A stretch of DNA of 44,152 nucleotides, taken from NCBI GenBank assembly GCA_003233455.1, contig QILQ01000048.1, positions 1-44,152 on the forward strand. Reading direction: 5' to 3'. The notes under the pieces are model-generated. The model did not search any database. It was not told where the DNA came from and was given only the letters and a program-made list of their open reading frames with translations. Positions 24,753 to 32,799 of the stretch are shown one piece after another. A program made the translations under genes and the position numbers. How positions within the stretch are numbered: position 1 is the stretch's first letter; every line of letters begins with the position of its first letter. The stretch comes from Candidatus Zambryskiibacteriota bacterium (GTDB lineage: Bacteria; Patescibacteriota; Minisyncoccia; Phycocordibacterales; WO2-35-19).

Positions 24753-25919
24753 TTATCTATTACCCTTCGCACGATTATGTGTCTTACACAACATCTCACA
24801 ATTTTTTATATTTGTTGCACCGCCCTTGCTCCAAGCAGTTACATGATCCGCATCCATATCAGAAAATCCCCAAATTTTTTCTTTGTTAGAATCGTGTCCA
24901 ATTGTACAGTGAGAACAATTTGATTTATTTTTCTTTTTTGCAACTTCTATTTGCTTTGCGTAAACTGATTTTTTGGTTGCCTCATCAAAGACTCGTATAT
25001 TTAATAATTTTGTATCTGTTGAGCCACCGAGAATAAATTCAAAAACACCTTTGCGATTCTTTACATACGGATCAGAATATAATTTGTGAACTTCTTCTGA
25101 TACTTTCTTTGGATCGTAAGCGTTTTTATGGTATTCCTCGTACATTCGCCCCCATTCCAAACCACGCATTTCACTCTCAACATCTATAAATACACTAGAG
25201 ACCCAATCAATCACGCTATTGAAGTAATTTTTTAGCTCTGTGATACTTGTATCTTTGCGATGACGACTCATATAATTATCAATATCGCCCTTACTTACCC
25301 AATCAAGCGCCCTCTCCAAAAAATCCTGACGATTTACAGCGCCTGTGATGTACGCGCTCCATTTTTGTGTATTAGCATTTTGACTGTTACTAAACTCTTC
25401 TTTTGCAAGTGTAACAAATGGTCCAGAATAAATAGCATTTAGCAATTCCTGTGGCTTAAGTGGAACACCAGCGATATTAATTGTCTTAAACCATTCTTTA
25501 ATCTGACTCTCAGTACCCTCACATTCATAAATGAGTAGTTTTGTTTCCAAAATCTTTGCTTTCTTGTCTTCTGCCATAGTGCCAAAATATTGCATTCCAT
25601 TTTCATCTTTGATAGCAAATTTATCAGTCACAAATCGTCCAATACTGGTGATACGCTGTTGTCCATCTAAAACCTCAAAATTCTTGTCATTTACTTTATT
25701 AAAATAAATCAATCCAATCGGGTAACCTTTCAAGATTGAGTCAATAACGGCAATTTCTCTTTTTCCGCCGTCAGAAGCATAGATATAGTTGCGTTGATAC
25801 TCCGGCTGAATAGTGAGTGTTCCAGACAAACCAAATAGCCCCTTGCCCTCCAGTTCGTTATATACAAAACCTTCGCAGATTTCTTTAACTGCAATATTGG
25901 TTTTTAGTGTTGTTTCCAT
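24753..25919 (-). CDS. DUF262 protein with C-terminal HNH nuclease (GmrSD-like)
   Basis: 388 residues. The N-terminal DUF262 domain has [32 protein letters not shown] and DGQQR at residues 85-89, a ParB-like NTP-binding motif. The C-terminal domain (about 335-388) is HNH: C-x-x-C, then [38 protein letters not shown]262-HNH/DUF1524 proteins such as GmrSD and SspE cut modified DNA or phage DNA with nucleotide control. It overlaps the Fic gene by 16 bp and is followed 4 bp later by the KAP NTPase, so all three are one translation-coupled operon. The DNA target is unknown. Confidence 0.9.
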   Translation of the reverse strand: METTLKTNIAVKEICEGFVYNELEGKGLFGLSGTLTIQPEYQRNYIYASDGGKREIAVIDSILKGYPIGLIYFNKVNDKNFEVLDGQQRITSIGRFVTDKFAIKDENGMQYFGTMAEDKKAKILETKLLIYECEGTESQIKEWFKTINIAGVPLKPQELLNAIYSGPFVTLAKEEFSNSQNANTQKWSAYITGAVNRQDFLERALDWVSKGDIDNYMSRHRKDTSITELKNYFNSVIDWVSSVFIDVESEMRGLEWGRMYEEYHKNAYDPKKVSEEVHKLYSDPYVKNRKGVFEFILGGSTDTKLLNIRVFDEATKKSVYAKQIEVAKKKNKSNCSHCTIGHDSNKEKIWGFSDMDADHVTAWSKGGATNIKNCEMLCKTHNRAKGNR

Positions 25920-27103
25920 ATTATTTTTTTCTTTTTTCGCGCTTCTTCGAAAGAATCATCGAAGATTTCGTAATAATCAGCATAAATATATTTTTGATCA
26001 TAATCAGCATCACCAAGAGGCTCAAGAATTCCCAAATTCTTGAGTCGTTCAATGACATTATATGCACCGGGTGCGGTAAACTTTGTCCATTTCATTATCT
26101 CTGCTACCCCAACGATTGGTTGACTAAACAAATTACGGACAATTTCTAATGTTGAAGCGGCGGATTTCTTGCCCAGTTTTTGCATTTTAGCAAAATCTCG
26201 ATCACGCAACGCGGTAATTTTTGTACATGTTTCTATTCCTGAATTTGCAATTTCAACTATGCCTTCAAGAAAAAAATTAAGCCATCCATCTATATCTAAT
26301 TCTTCATCGTGATAGGCCTGCAATTTTTGATAGTAAAGTTTTTGATACTTTTTGAAATAACTGGATAGATAAAGTACTGGCAATTCCAAAAGCTTTGCAT
26401 AGTGTATGTACATTACAATTAACATTCGACCTGTCCGGCCGTTCCCATCAGTAAATGGGTGAATTGTTTCAAATTGAGCATGTAAAAGACCGACCTTAAC
26501 CAACGAAGGATAGTCATCTTTCGCGTGTATAAATTTTTCTAAATCATTAAGAGATTTGTGCATATCGGACACCGCTGGGGGAACAAAAGAAGCATCTGTG
26601 GGTGTCTTCCCGCCAATCCAATTTTGAGATCGACGAAATTCACCTGGATAAGCATGTTGAGTAGAGCGAGCACTAGTCATCAATTTCTCATGAAGTTCTC
26701 TTATAAACCTTAGGGAAATGGGAAAATCTTTTGTTCTTTTTACACCATAATTTGCCGCCTCAATATAGTGCTCAATATCATCAACATCAGAAGTTTTACG
26801 ATTTTTTTCTTCTGTTACAGGAGCAGCAACGGCGTCTTGCATGGTAGCCTTTGTTCCTTCAATTTGACTCGAATAGGTTGCGTCTTTCACTATAAACATA
26901 GAGATGAAAAAATCTTTGTCGGGCAAAAGACGTGTGATTCCATCAAGCTTGCCGACCAACCTAATGGCTTCTTCGTGTTTCTTGTATAATTTAGCACTAA
27001 TGTCAAAACCACCTTTTGGAGGAAAATCAAAAGGAGTGAAGGCCTTAAAACCCTCTTTTTGCTCTACATATCTACCTATTTTTGGTTTGTTTATATTGGA
27101 CAT
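25904..27103 (-). CDS. Fic-family AMPylase-like protein with winged helix
   Basis: 399 residues. An N-terminal Fic_N region holds SSQIEGT, matching the S/T-x-x-x-E-G inhibitory helix motif. The catalytic Fic loop [14 protein letters not shown] is near 211-224, complete with the active His and the nucleotide-binding N-G-R. The C-terminal 100 residues are a winged-helix-like domain ([43 protein letters not shown]), plausibly DNA binding. Such proteins transfer AMP to targets and are held inactive by the Glu of the inhibitory motif. It is the first gene of the fic/DUF262-HNH/KAP operon, and its promoter has inverted half-sites that its own winged helix could recognise. Confidence 0.92.
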   Translation of the reverse strand: MSNINKPKIGRYVEQKEGFKAFTPFDFPPKGGFDISAKLYKKHEEAIRLVGKLDGITRLLPDKDFFISMFIVKDATYSSQIEGTKATMQDAVAAPVTEEKNRKTSDVDDIEHYIEAANYGVKRTKDFPISLRFIRELHEKLMTSARSTQHAYPGEFRRSQNWIGGKTPTDASFVPPAVSDMHKSLNDLEKFIHAKDDYPSLVKVGLLHAQFETIHPFTDGNGRTGRMLIVMYIHYAKLLELPVLYLSSYFKKYQKLYYQKLQAYHDEELDIDGWLNFFLEGIVEIANSGIETCTKITALRDRDFAKMQKLGKKSAASTLEIVRNLFSQPIVGVAEIMKWTKFTAPGAYNVIERLKNLGILEPLGDADYDQKYIYADYYEIFDDSFEEARKKKKIIWKQH

Positions 27104-27107
27104 AGTA

Positions 27108-27157
27108 ATGTAAACATATTATACTATTTTGTTTACATTAGCAAGCGAGATGTAAAC
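27108..27157 (-). promoter_or_regulatory. Operator-promoter of the Fic operon
   Basis: Three half-sites lie in alternating orientation: ATGTAAACA (27108-27116), TGTTTACAT (27130-27138) and ATGTAAAC (27150-27157). The first two form a perfect inverted repeat enclosing the minus-strand TATAAT at 27123-27118, so a bound dimer would cover the -10 box. The Fic ATG is at 27103, giving a very short leader. The regulator could be the Fic winged helix or the Xre protein encoded upstream. Confidence 0.7.
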
Positions 27158-27179
27158 TAAACGTATTTCAATTATCATA

Positions 27180-28343
27180 TTATTTTTTCTTATGCTTGAT
27201 AATTATTCTCATATAAGGAATAGTAGCCTTACCGTCCTCATTATAATAACCAAGAATTGGATGGTTCTCACTAATTGATCCTGTCCCTCCATTTTGATAA
27301 TAATTATCTACAAATTCTTTATTTAAACCCTTTGGTGTAAGCTCTCTATATAAGTTACCTTGACCTAATCCAATAATTTCAAATTGCTTAGGACTATATT
27401 TACTAAAAAAACTAATTGGCACTCCCATTGCTCCCTTGTAATCACTTGGAATATTTTTAACTTTCGAGACTTCTATGGCATTGTAATTATCGTATTTTTG
27501 AAATGGTTTTTTTGTTACAAATTTAACTACTTCTGCCTTAGTCATTAGTGGCAACGGTTGATGACGTCGCCCATGATCTATATTAGTAAACCAGATTGTT
27601 CCTGCAACAAATGCATATTTTTTGCCATTCTCCTTTTTATGAAAATTTTTATAACTATTGGGCACTTGATACCACACATTTCGTCCATCATTTTTGCCAG
27701 CTCCAAGCCAAATTTTGTTATTCTTCATTAGGGGAAATATTTTTGCATATTTTAAAGCATTCATACCGCCGATAATAATAAATTTTTTATCATAGTCGAC
27801 AAGTTGTTTTAGATACTCTCGAAATAAGCTGAATGGCGGATTTGTTATCACAATATCGGATTGTTTAAGTAGGTTTATACATTCATTACTTTGAAAATCA
27901 CCATCGCCATCAAGCGGTGCCCACTCGTTATTTTTATTTTTCTTTAATTGCAACGCAACATCCTTCAAGTTGAACTGACCGTCGCCGTCTATGTCGTGAA
28001 CTTCGTTGATAATAAATTTGTTCGCAGTAACTTTCGGACGACCTTTTGATTTGGCGAGAGTTTTATCATCGCCAAACAATCCGAGTTGTGTGTTGGCTAC
28101 TGGCGAGGACTTGTAGCTAGTGGTGATAAGTTGTTTCAATCCAAGCTTGTTGAAATTGAGCACGAAGTAGCGAAAGAAATTACTCTCAAACGGATCGTCG
28201 CAGTTGCAATATACCACCTTGCCTCGAAATACCTTAGGATTGTATTCCAAATACGCTTCAATCTCTTTTTGAATATCGCCGTACTGAGTATAAAACTCAT
28301 CGTTCTTTGCCTGTTTTGCGTTTGTAAGATTATTATTTGCCAT
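27180..28343 (-). CDS. EcoRI-type adenine-specific DNA methyltransferase
   Basis: 387 residues. The start NAKQAKNDEFYTQYGDIQKEIEAYLEYNPKVFRGKVVYCNCDDPFESNFFRYF and the catalytic SDIVITNPPFSLFREYL (NPPF near 166) are the EcoRI methylase family pattern, which makes N6-methyladenine. Residues about 114-126 contain DIDGDGQFNLKD, formally a D-x-D-x-D-G calcium-loop pattern; I am unsure whether this is normal for the family. No EcoRI-like endonuclease is present. An Xre protein starts 2 bp upstream. This methyltransferase either protects host DNA from the DUF262-HNH nuclease or is an orphan. Confidence 0.9.
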   Translation of the reverse strand: MANNNLTNAKQAKNDEFYTQYGDIQKEIEAYLEYNPKVFRGKVVYCNCDDPFESNFFRYFVLNFNKLGLKQLITTSYKSSPVANTQLGLFGDDKTLAKSKGRPKVTANKFIINEVHDIDGDGQFNLKDVALQLKKNKNNEWAPLDGDGDFQSNECINLLKQSDIVITNPPFSLFREYLKQLVDYDKKFIIIGGMNALKYAKIFPLMKNNKIWLGAGKNDGRNVWYQVPNSYKNFHKKENGKKYAFVAGTIWFTNIDHGRRHQPLPLMTKAEVVKFVTKKPFQKYDNYNAIEVSKVKNIPSDYKGAMGVPISFFSKYSPKQFEIIGLGQGNLYRELTPKGLNKEFVDNYYQNGGTGSISENHPILGYYNEDGKATIPYMRIIIKHKKK

Positions 28344-28345
28344 AA

Positions 28346-28543
28346 TTATTTTATTAAATTATCAACACTCATTTCAAGTGCCTTGGATATTTTTTGCAAA
28401 GTATCAAGTGTTGGGTTTTGGTTTTTACCTGCTTCAATCTTGATTATGGTATTGTTAGCAACATCCGCCAATCTCGCTAATCGCTCTTGCGACAACCCTT
28501 TTTTCTCTCTCGCTTTTCGTAAATTTTTTGAAATGTTGGACAT
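28346..28543 (-). CDS. Xre/Cro-CI family regulator (controller-like)
   Basis: 65 residues forming just one helix-turn-helix: NLRKAREKKGLSQERLARLADVANNTIIKIEAGKNQNPTLDTLQKISKALEMSVDNLI, with the S-Q-x-x-L-A-x-x-A ... I-x-x-I-E core. Size and position directly before a methyltransferase (2-bp gap) are those of restriction-modification controller proteins that time expression. A dyad in its promoter region (28576-28591) may be its own site. It could instead act on the Fic operator. Confidence 0.9.
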   Translation of the reverse strand: MSNISKNLRKAREKKGLSQERLARLADVANNTIIKIEAGKNQNPTLDTLQKISKALEMSVDNLIK

Positions 28544-28575
28544 AAATATTTTAGATAAAAGATATATTCTCTTTC

Positions 28576-28591
28576 TACTACTCTAATAGTA
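28576..28591 (-). promoter_or_regulatory. Dyad upstream of the Xre gene, possible autoregulatory operator
   Basis: TACTA-CTCTAA-TAGTA, 5-bp arms with a 6-bp spacer, lies about 33 bp before the Xre start and overlaps a TATACT-like -10 on the minus strand. It is the only symmetric sequence in this short promoter region. Binding is inferred from position. Confidence 0.4.
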
Positions 28592-28779
28592 TATCATATT
28601 TCTAAATTTATAGCGAACCCACAAAAACAAAAATTTCGCCTTTGCGTTTTTATCCTTTTTTTTGCCCCCAATTTTTTTTGAAAAAGGAAAAGGCAAAAGC
28701 GAAGCGTTTCGCTTTGTTACTTGCAATCGCTCTGCGATTGTTTGTCAAAGAAAATTCACGCAAAGGTTGCTATACCGTT
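28592..28779. other. Gene-free spacer with two hairpins
   Basis: No credible gene. Two GC-containing hairpins stand out: AAAGCGAA/TTTCGCTTT around 28696-28716 and CAATCGC-TCT-GCGATTG (28725-28741). Long T-runs and A-runs surround them. Transcription stop signals or remnants of a mobile segment are possible. Confidence 0.4.
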
Positions 28780-28805
28780 ACCAAATTATTTACAAATAAT
28801 TTTGT
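28780..28805. repeat. Right boundary palindrome of the accessory island, touching tRNA-Glu
   Basis: ACCAAATTATTT/AAATAATTTTGT around AC, one mismatch from the inverse of the left copy (23108-23133). It directly abuts the 3' end of tRNA-Glu, a classical insertion point for islands. It could also act as a weak hairpin after the tRNA. Confidence 0.7.
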
Positions 28806-28876
28806 GACCCTACCGGGAGTTGAACCCGGATTACCGCCTTGAGAAGGCGATGTCCTAACCATTAGACGATAGGGCC
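28805..28876 (-). tRNA. tRNA-Glu (anticodon CTC)
   Basis: Minus-strand cloverleaf GGCCCTA/TAGGGTC acceptor with a G-T pair, anticodon loop TTCTCAA (CTC) and T-loop TTCAACT with GGGTTCAACTCCC arm. CCA is not encoded. Its 3' end adjoins the island palindrome. Confidence 0.93.
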
Positions 28877-28913
28877 TTTATTAAAACGATTATAACAACT
28901 TTTAAACTAAAAT

Positions 28914-28955
28914 AAACTAAAAGCGTCCTGACATTCGTCAGGAAGCTTTTAGTTT
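28914..28955 (-). terminator. Strong intrinsic terminator after the acidic mini-protein
   Basis: AAACTAAAAGC-x-TCCTGAC-ATTC-GTCAGGA-x-GCTTTTAGTTT: an 18-bp stem with a single mismatch. On the minus strand it follows the mini-protein stop by 17 nt and is T-rich downstream. Its symmetry would also stop plus-strand transcripts. Confidence 0.8.
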
Positions 28956-28972
28956 CTAGACTGCTAAATTTC

Positions 28973-29149
28973 TTACTCAGCAGCGGGAGTATCAGTAGCG
29001 GGAGTTGTTGACTCTTCCGCTGGAGTATCGGTAGCGGGAGTAACAGGAACTGTTGACTCTTCTGTAGAAGTAGTAGCAACAGGAGTATCAGTAGCGGGAG
29101 CTGTTGACTCATCTATAGGAGTTGCTCCATCATTGTTTTGATCATCCAT
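28973..29149 (-). CDS. Thr/Pro/Ala/Glu-rich acidic mini-protein
   Basis: 58 residues from the ATG at 29149 to TAA at 28973, ending MDDQ...PAAE. It consists of imperfect repeats of about 10-14 residues built on EST-x-PATDTP. There is no signal peptide, cysteine or lysine, so it should be highly acidic and disordered. The clean terminator just after the stop supports real expression. Patescibacteria often have short acidic repeat proteins of this style near division or envelope genes; function unknown. A longer frame on the same strand (28855-29112) is rejected because it runs over tRNA-Glu. Confidence 0.6.
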   Translation of the reverse strand: MDDQNNDGATPIDESTAPATDTPVATTSTEESTVPVTPATDTPAEESTTPATDTPAAE

Positions 29150-29276
29150 AATATTTATTATTAAATATAATAATCATACTAGTAATATCGACACCGACTT
29201 TGCCAATGCTATCAAATTATTATAAACAAATCAAGCTTCACCTCTGGATAATGCGTGGAAAAGCATTTTGTATAAT

Positions 29277-30977
29277 TTATTCTGGGCGATCAGGGGGAAT
29301 TTGATAATAATTTATAAGAAATTTAGTAATATCAAGAAAAGGATCGGTTAAAGTTTGAGAAGCGTAAAGAGCTCCTTTAGGGTCGGTATGATAAAGAAAA
29401 ACTAAAAATCTGGGATTATAAGACGGGAAATATCCAAAGAAAGAGTGTAGATATTTACCTTTTACATAACCGGCTTTGCCTTCATCTGTCATTTGAGCAG
29501 TGCCGGTTTTACTGGTTACCGAATAACCTGGAATCTTAACCGTACCGCCACGTAAAGCTTTATCAAATACCTCAGTTAACATTCTGCTTATTTCTTCAGA
29601 AGTTGATTTTTTAATTACTCGTTTACCGGGTGCGAAAGAGATTTTTTTAGTAAGACCATTTTGATATTTTATTTCTTTAACTATATGAGGAGTAATAAGA
29701 GTTCCTCCGTTTGCCAAAACAGAAAGAGCTCGGACAGTAGCAATAGGAGTAAAAGCGACACCTTGACCGTAGGCAGCAGTGGCCATTTCTATTTTTCTCT
29801 TACTATCTAAATTTTTAATAAGACCCCTGCCTTCATTTGGCAGGTCAATACCAGTTTCAGTGCCAACACCAAAACTTTTCATATATTTTGAAAACTTTTT
29901 ATTGCCCATTTTTAAAGCCACATAAGCAGCTCCAGTATTTAGAGATTGACTTAAGACTTGTTGCATATCAATCAATCCCCGACCTCTATTATCATAGTTT
30001 GCGATGCGTCTACCGTTTAAATATAAAAAACCAGCGTCAAAATAAGTGCTGGTAGCGGAAACGGTATTTGAATCAATACCCGAAGCCATAGTTATAGATT
30101 TTACAATAGAACCCATTTCATAAGCATCTTCCACTATTGGATTAGCAAAAAGTCTAACATTACCATCCCTAAAATTATTTAAATTAAATGAAGGACTAGA
30201 AGCCATAGCTACAATTTCTCCATTTATCGGATTTATTATTATGCCACCAGCTTCATTACTTTTCCATTTTTTTCTAATATTTTTTAATTTATTTTCAAGA
30301 AAAGATTGAACAGTCGGTTCAATAGTAGTGATAATATCACCCTCCCCTTTTGGATATTCACTCAGAGAATCTTTAACATTTGAGAAAAATTCGGCAAAAA
30401 AATTATTATAAATTCTTGAAGGATCTCTTTTGAGCACATCTTCGTAATATCTTTCCAATCCATAACGACCCGCTAATTTATTTTTCTTAAAAGCGACAAA
30501 ACCGATAACATTAGCGGCTAATTGTCCCCCCGGATAAAAACGCCATTTGTCGGTAGAAAGAGTTACTCCATAAATATTGAGAGCTTTTATTTTATCAGCA
30601 GTTTCTGAATTTAAATGTTTTGCGATTTCTTCATAAGGATCGTTCTTTTTAGTGGCTTGAGTTAAAAATTTTTCTTTGTTTAAATCTAAAAATTTTTCCA
30701 AATTTTTATAAACTTTCTCAGGGTTTTTAATAATTTTAGGATTTATGGCGACAGTAAAACCGGACCTTGAAATAGCGGCTGGAATAATTTCTCCAGTTCG
30801 GCTTTGAAAATAAATATTTCCCCTATTATAAGGAATGGTATTCTCATTTATATTTTGTCTTTTAGACACTTCAGAGAAAGATTTTCCGTAAACTACCTGT
30901 AAAAAATACAAGCGAACAAATATAACCAAAGCTGCTAAAATTATAAAAACAGAGATGAAACGAATCCTTCCTATCAT
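29277..30977 (-). CDS. ftsI: Peptidoglycan transpeptidase (PBP2/FtsI type)
   Basis: 566 residues: membrane anchor (ISVFIILAALVIFVRLYFLQVV), a dimerisation domain with YNRGNIYFQSRTGE and GRYGLERYYEDVL, then the transpeptidase with all three active-site motifs: S-I-V-K (in EMGSIVKSITMAS), S-L-N (SQSLNTGAAYV) and K-T-G (SKTGTAQM). It cross-links septal wall peptides during division. It ends the mraZ-rsmH-ftsL-ftsI cluster; later dcw genes do not follow here. The M-G-S in place of P-G-S before the active serine is a minor variation. Confidence 0.94.
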   Translation of the reverse strand: MIGRIRFISVFIILAALVIFVRLYFLQVVYGKSFSEVSKRQNINENTIPYNRGNIYFQSRTGEIIPAAISRSGFTVAINPKIIKNPEKVYKNLEKFLDLNKEKFLTQATKKNDPYEEIAKHLNSETADKIKALNIYGVTLSTDKWRFYPGGQLAANVIGFVAFKKNKLAGRYGLERYYEDVLKRDPSRIYNNFFAEFFSNVKDSLSEYPKGEGDIITTIEPTVQSFLENKLKNIRKKWKSNEAGGIIINPINGEIVAMASSPSFNLNNFRDGNVRLFANPIVEDAYEMGSIVKSITMASGIDSNTVSATSTYFDAGFLYLNGRRIANYDNRGRGLIDMQQVLSQSLNTGAAYVALKMGNKKFSKYMKSFGVGTETGIDLPNEGRGLIKNLDSKRKIEMATAAYGQGVAFTPIATVRALSVLANGGTLITPHIVKEIKYQNGLTKKISFAPGKRVIKKSTSEEISRMLTEVFDKALRGGTVKIPGYSVTSKTGTAQMTDEGKAGYVKGKYLHSFFGYFPSYNPRFLVFLYHTDPKGALYASQTLTDPFLDITKFLINYYQIPPDRPE

Positions 30978-30986
30978 TTTTTTATT

Positions 30987-31313
30987 TTAATCTGTTTTAA
31001 GAGAAAGAGCGGTTTTTCTAGAACCTTTTATTATAAAAATCGGATGCTTAATTTCCACAAAACCCAAACTTAAAGCTTTTTCCGCACCAACGCTATTTTC
31101 AGCAAATAGACGTTTTGATTCCATTTCACTTACTTTTATATTTAAGGATTGTATCTGTATTTTGGTTTTTTCCAAAACGGTAAGATTACGCACCGTTACA
31201 TTCGCAAAATACATATAAAAAAGCGCTGACATTCCAATCAAAACAATAAGACTATAATTGGTAAATTTATTTATTGATAGAGTTTTTGTTTTTTGTTTTA
31301 TTAAATTAGTCAT
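30987..31313 (-). CDS. ftsL: FtsL-like septum protein
   Basis: 108 residues: a basic cytoplasmic start, one membrane helix (YSLIVLIGMSALFYMYFANVTV, about 21-42) and a coiled coil (TVLEKTKIQIQSLNIKVSEMESKRL), the architecture of FtsL/DivIC. Sequence identity is always low in this family, so the call rests on architecture and position between rsmH and ftsI. Its ATG overlaps the rsmH stop (ATGA), giving coupled translation. FtsL recruits FtsI and FtsW to the divisome with FtsB. Confidence 0.75.
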   Translation of the reverse strand: MTNLIKQKTKTLSINKFTNYSLIVLIGMSALFYMYFANVTVRNLTVLEKTKIQIQSLNIKVSEMESKRLFAENSVGAEKALSLGFVEIKHPIFIIKGSRKTALSLKTD

Positions 31314-32215
31314 ATTTTTTTTATTATTCTCAACTTAGCACTTCTTGACCTTGGATTTTTATTTATTTCATCAATAGTTGGGATGATTGGTTTTTTGTTT
31401 ATAAATTTCGCTTTCTTTTGATTTACTTGTTCTCTAAAAAAATTTTTTACTATTCTATCTTCTAAACTATGGAATGAAATTATAGCCATCCTGCCTTCTT
31501 TTGCTAAAATAGCAAAACCTTTTTCAATACCTTCCTCCAGAGCTTTTAATTCATCATTAACCGCTATTCTAATGGCTTGAAAAGTTCTGGTGGCTGGATG
31601 AATTCGACCAAAACGGTAAGATATCGGCACCGCGTTTTTTATAATCTCTGCCAGTTGAACCGAAGATTTGATTGGCTCTTTCTTCCTATTCTCCACGATA
31701 GCTTTGGCAATCCTTCTGGAATATCTTTCTTCGCCATATCCATAAATTACATCGGCAAGATTTTCCTCAGTCCATTGATTAACAACATCGTAAGCGGTGG
31801 TATCTTCATCTTTAATTTTCCGCTTAAAAGTCATCAATAATGGTTCATCTTTTTGAAAACTAAAACCTCTGCCACTTTTACCGACTGGTGATTCAAGTTG
31901 ATCAGAACTCCAACCAAGATCAAACAGTATTTTAGTCGGATTTTTGATATTAAGCACTTCCGGAACTTTATTAATGTTTCTAAAATTAAATACCGCTAAT
32001 TTTGGTTTGGCTCCAATAAGCTCAAGTCTTTCTTTGCCTATATTTATAGACATTTCATCCGCATCAATGCCGGCGATAGTTACTTTATTTTTCATTTTCC
32101 GCCAAACCTCTTCCATATGACCACCAGAACCTAAAGTAGCGTCCAAATAAATATCTCCATTTTTGAAAGCGAACCCCTCTATTATTTCTTTTAAAAGAAC
32201 ACTTTGGTGAATCAT
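31310..32215 (-). CDS. rsmH: 16S rRNA (cytosine1402-N4)-methyltransferase RsmH
   Basis: 301 residues. HQSVLLKEIIEGFAFKNGDIYLDATLGSGGHMEEV is the SAM-binding motif I region, then DLGWSSDQLESPVGKSGRGFSFQKDEPLLMTF, THPATRTFQAIRIAVNDEL-type motif (RIHPATRTFQAIRIAVNDELKALE) and SFHSLEDRIVKNFF. It methylates N4 of C1402 in the ribosomal decoding centre. The start directly follows the mraZ stop with no gap, and the end overlaps ftsL by four bases. Confidence 0.96.
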   Translation of the reverse strand: MIHQSVLLKEIIEGFAFKNGDIYLDATLGSGGHMEEVWRKMKNKVTIAGIDADEMSINIGKERLELIGAKPKLAVFNFRNINKVPEVLNIKNPTKILFDLGWSSDQLESPVGKSGRGFSFQKDEPLLMTFKRKIKDEDTTAYDVVNQWTEENLADVIYGYGEERYSRRIAKAIVENRKKEPIKSSVQLAEIIKNAVPISYRFGRIHPATRTFQAIRIAVNDELKALEEGIEKGFAILAKEGRMAIISFHSLEDRIVKNFFREQVNQKKAKFINKKPIIPTIDEINKNPRSRSAKLRIIKKI

Positions 32216-32653
32216 TTACATTATGCCCAAACCTGATAATTTTTCCGCCAAGCCCAGAGCTTCTTTTTCTACTTGCTTTTTGTAATCAATCCACGACTTC
32301 TCATTCCATATTTCCAATCTATTTTGCACTCCAATTAAAACTACTTTGGTTTTAAGATTAGCGCGATTTCGCAAGAAATCCGGAACCAGAACTCGCCCTA
32401 TGTTATCCACTGTTACTTCACTAGCTCCTCCAAACATATATCTGGTGAAGCTTCGCATATCAGAAGAAAGCATTGATGAATTTTCTGAGAGTTTTTCCGC
32501 TATCTTCTGCCACTCTTTAAGAGTAAAGACGAATAAACATTGATCCAAACCCGGAGCGATAACAATTTTTTTGCCCATAAGAGACCTGATTTTAGATGGC
32601 AGAGAAACTCTGTTTTTATCATCTATCGTGTGTGTATATTCTCCTATAAGCAT
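32216..32653 (-). CDS. mraZ: Transcriptional regulator MraZ
   Basis: 145 residues made of two SpoVT/AbrB-like halves, each with the D-x-x-x-R motif: TIDDKNRVSLPSKIRSLMG and TVDNIGRVLVPDFLRNRANL. MraZ binds its own promoter as a large ring and represses the division cluster. Four TGG boxes with exact 10-bp spacing lie upstream (32667-32699), so the whole feedback circuit is visible. Confidence 0.95.
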   Translation of the reverse strand: MLIGEYTHTIDDKNRVSLPSKIRSLMGKKIVIAPGLDQCLFVFTLKEWQKIAEKLSENSSMLSSDMRSFTRYMFGGASEVTVDNIGRVLVPDFLRNRANLKTKVVLIGVQNRLEIWNEKSWIDYKKQVEKEALGLAEKLSGLGIM

Positions 32654-32666
32654 AATAATTGGTTAT

Positions 32667-32709
32667 CCACTTCTTCCCACTTAGTTCCATCTTATACCAC
32701 CTCATTATA
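32667..32709 (-). promoter_or_regulatory. MraZ operator and -10 box of the division cluster
   Basis: On the minus strand TGG occurs four times at exactly 10-bp intervals (complement of CCA at 32697, 32687, 32677 and 32667), as in known MraZ boxes. TATAAT is at 32709-32704, just upstream, so the boxes cover the start of transcription. The leader is about 45 nt. Confidence 0.8.
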
Positions 32710-32746
32710 TTCGTCTACCACTTTAACCTGTGGATAAGTGGATAAC

Positions 32747-32777
32747 TTAAAATTGCCTTAAATTAAGGCAATTTTAA
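32747..32777 (-). terminator. Perfect 15-bp palindrome, likely lysS terminator
   Basis: TTAAAATTGCCTTAA/TTAAGGCAATTTTAA around one A. It lies 22 bp beyond the lysS stop on the minus strand and before the mraZ promoter. The downstream T-run is short on the minus strand. Confidence 0.6.
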
Positions 32778-32799
32778 AATTTTTTATTTTTAATCTAAT

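Noticed and set aside
24749-24799. Longer KAP NTPase start at 24799
   Set aside because: It overlaps the coding end of the DUF262-HNH gene and adds a cysteine/arginine-rich stretch that mirrors the HNH coding sequence in another frame.
27180-28343. Complete EcoRI-type restriction-modification pair
   Set aside because: No EcoRI-like endonuclease frame is found beside the methyltransferase; the HNH protein belongs to the DUF262 family instead.
28855-29112. 85-codon leucine-rich frame on the minus strand
   Set aside because: It overlaps tRNA-Glu and the terminator, and its leucine/glutamine runs are the shifted frame of the acidic repeat gene at 28973-29149.
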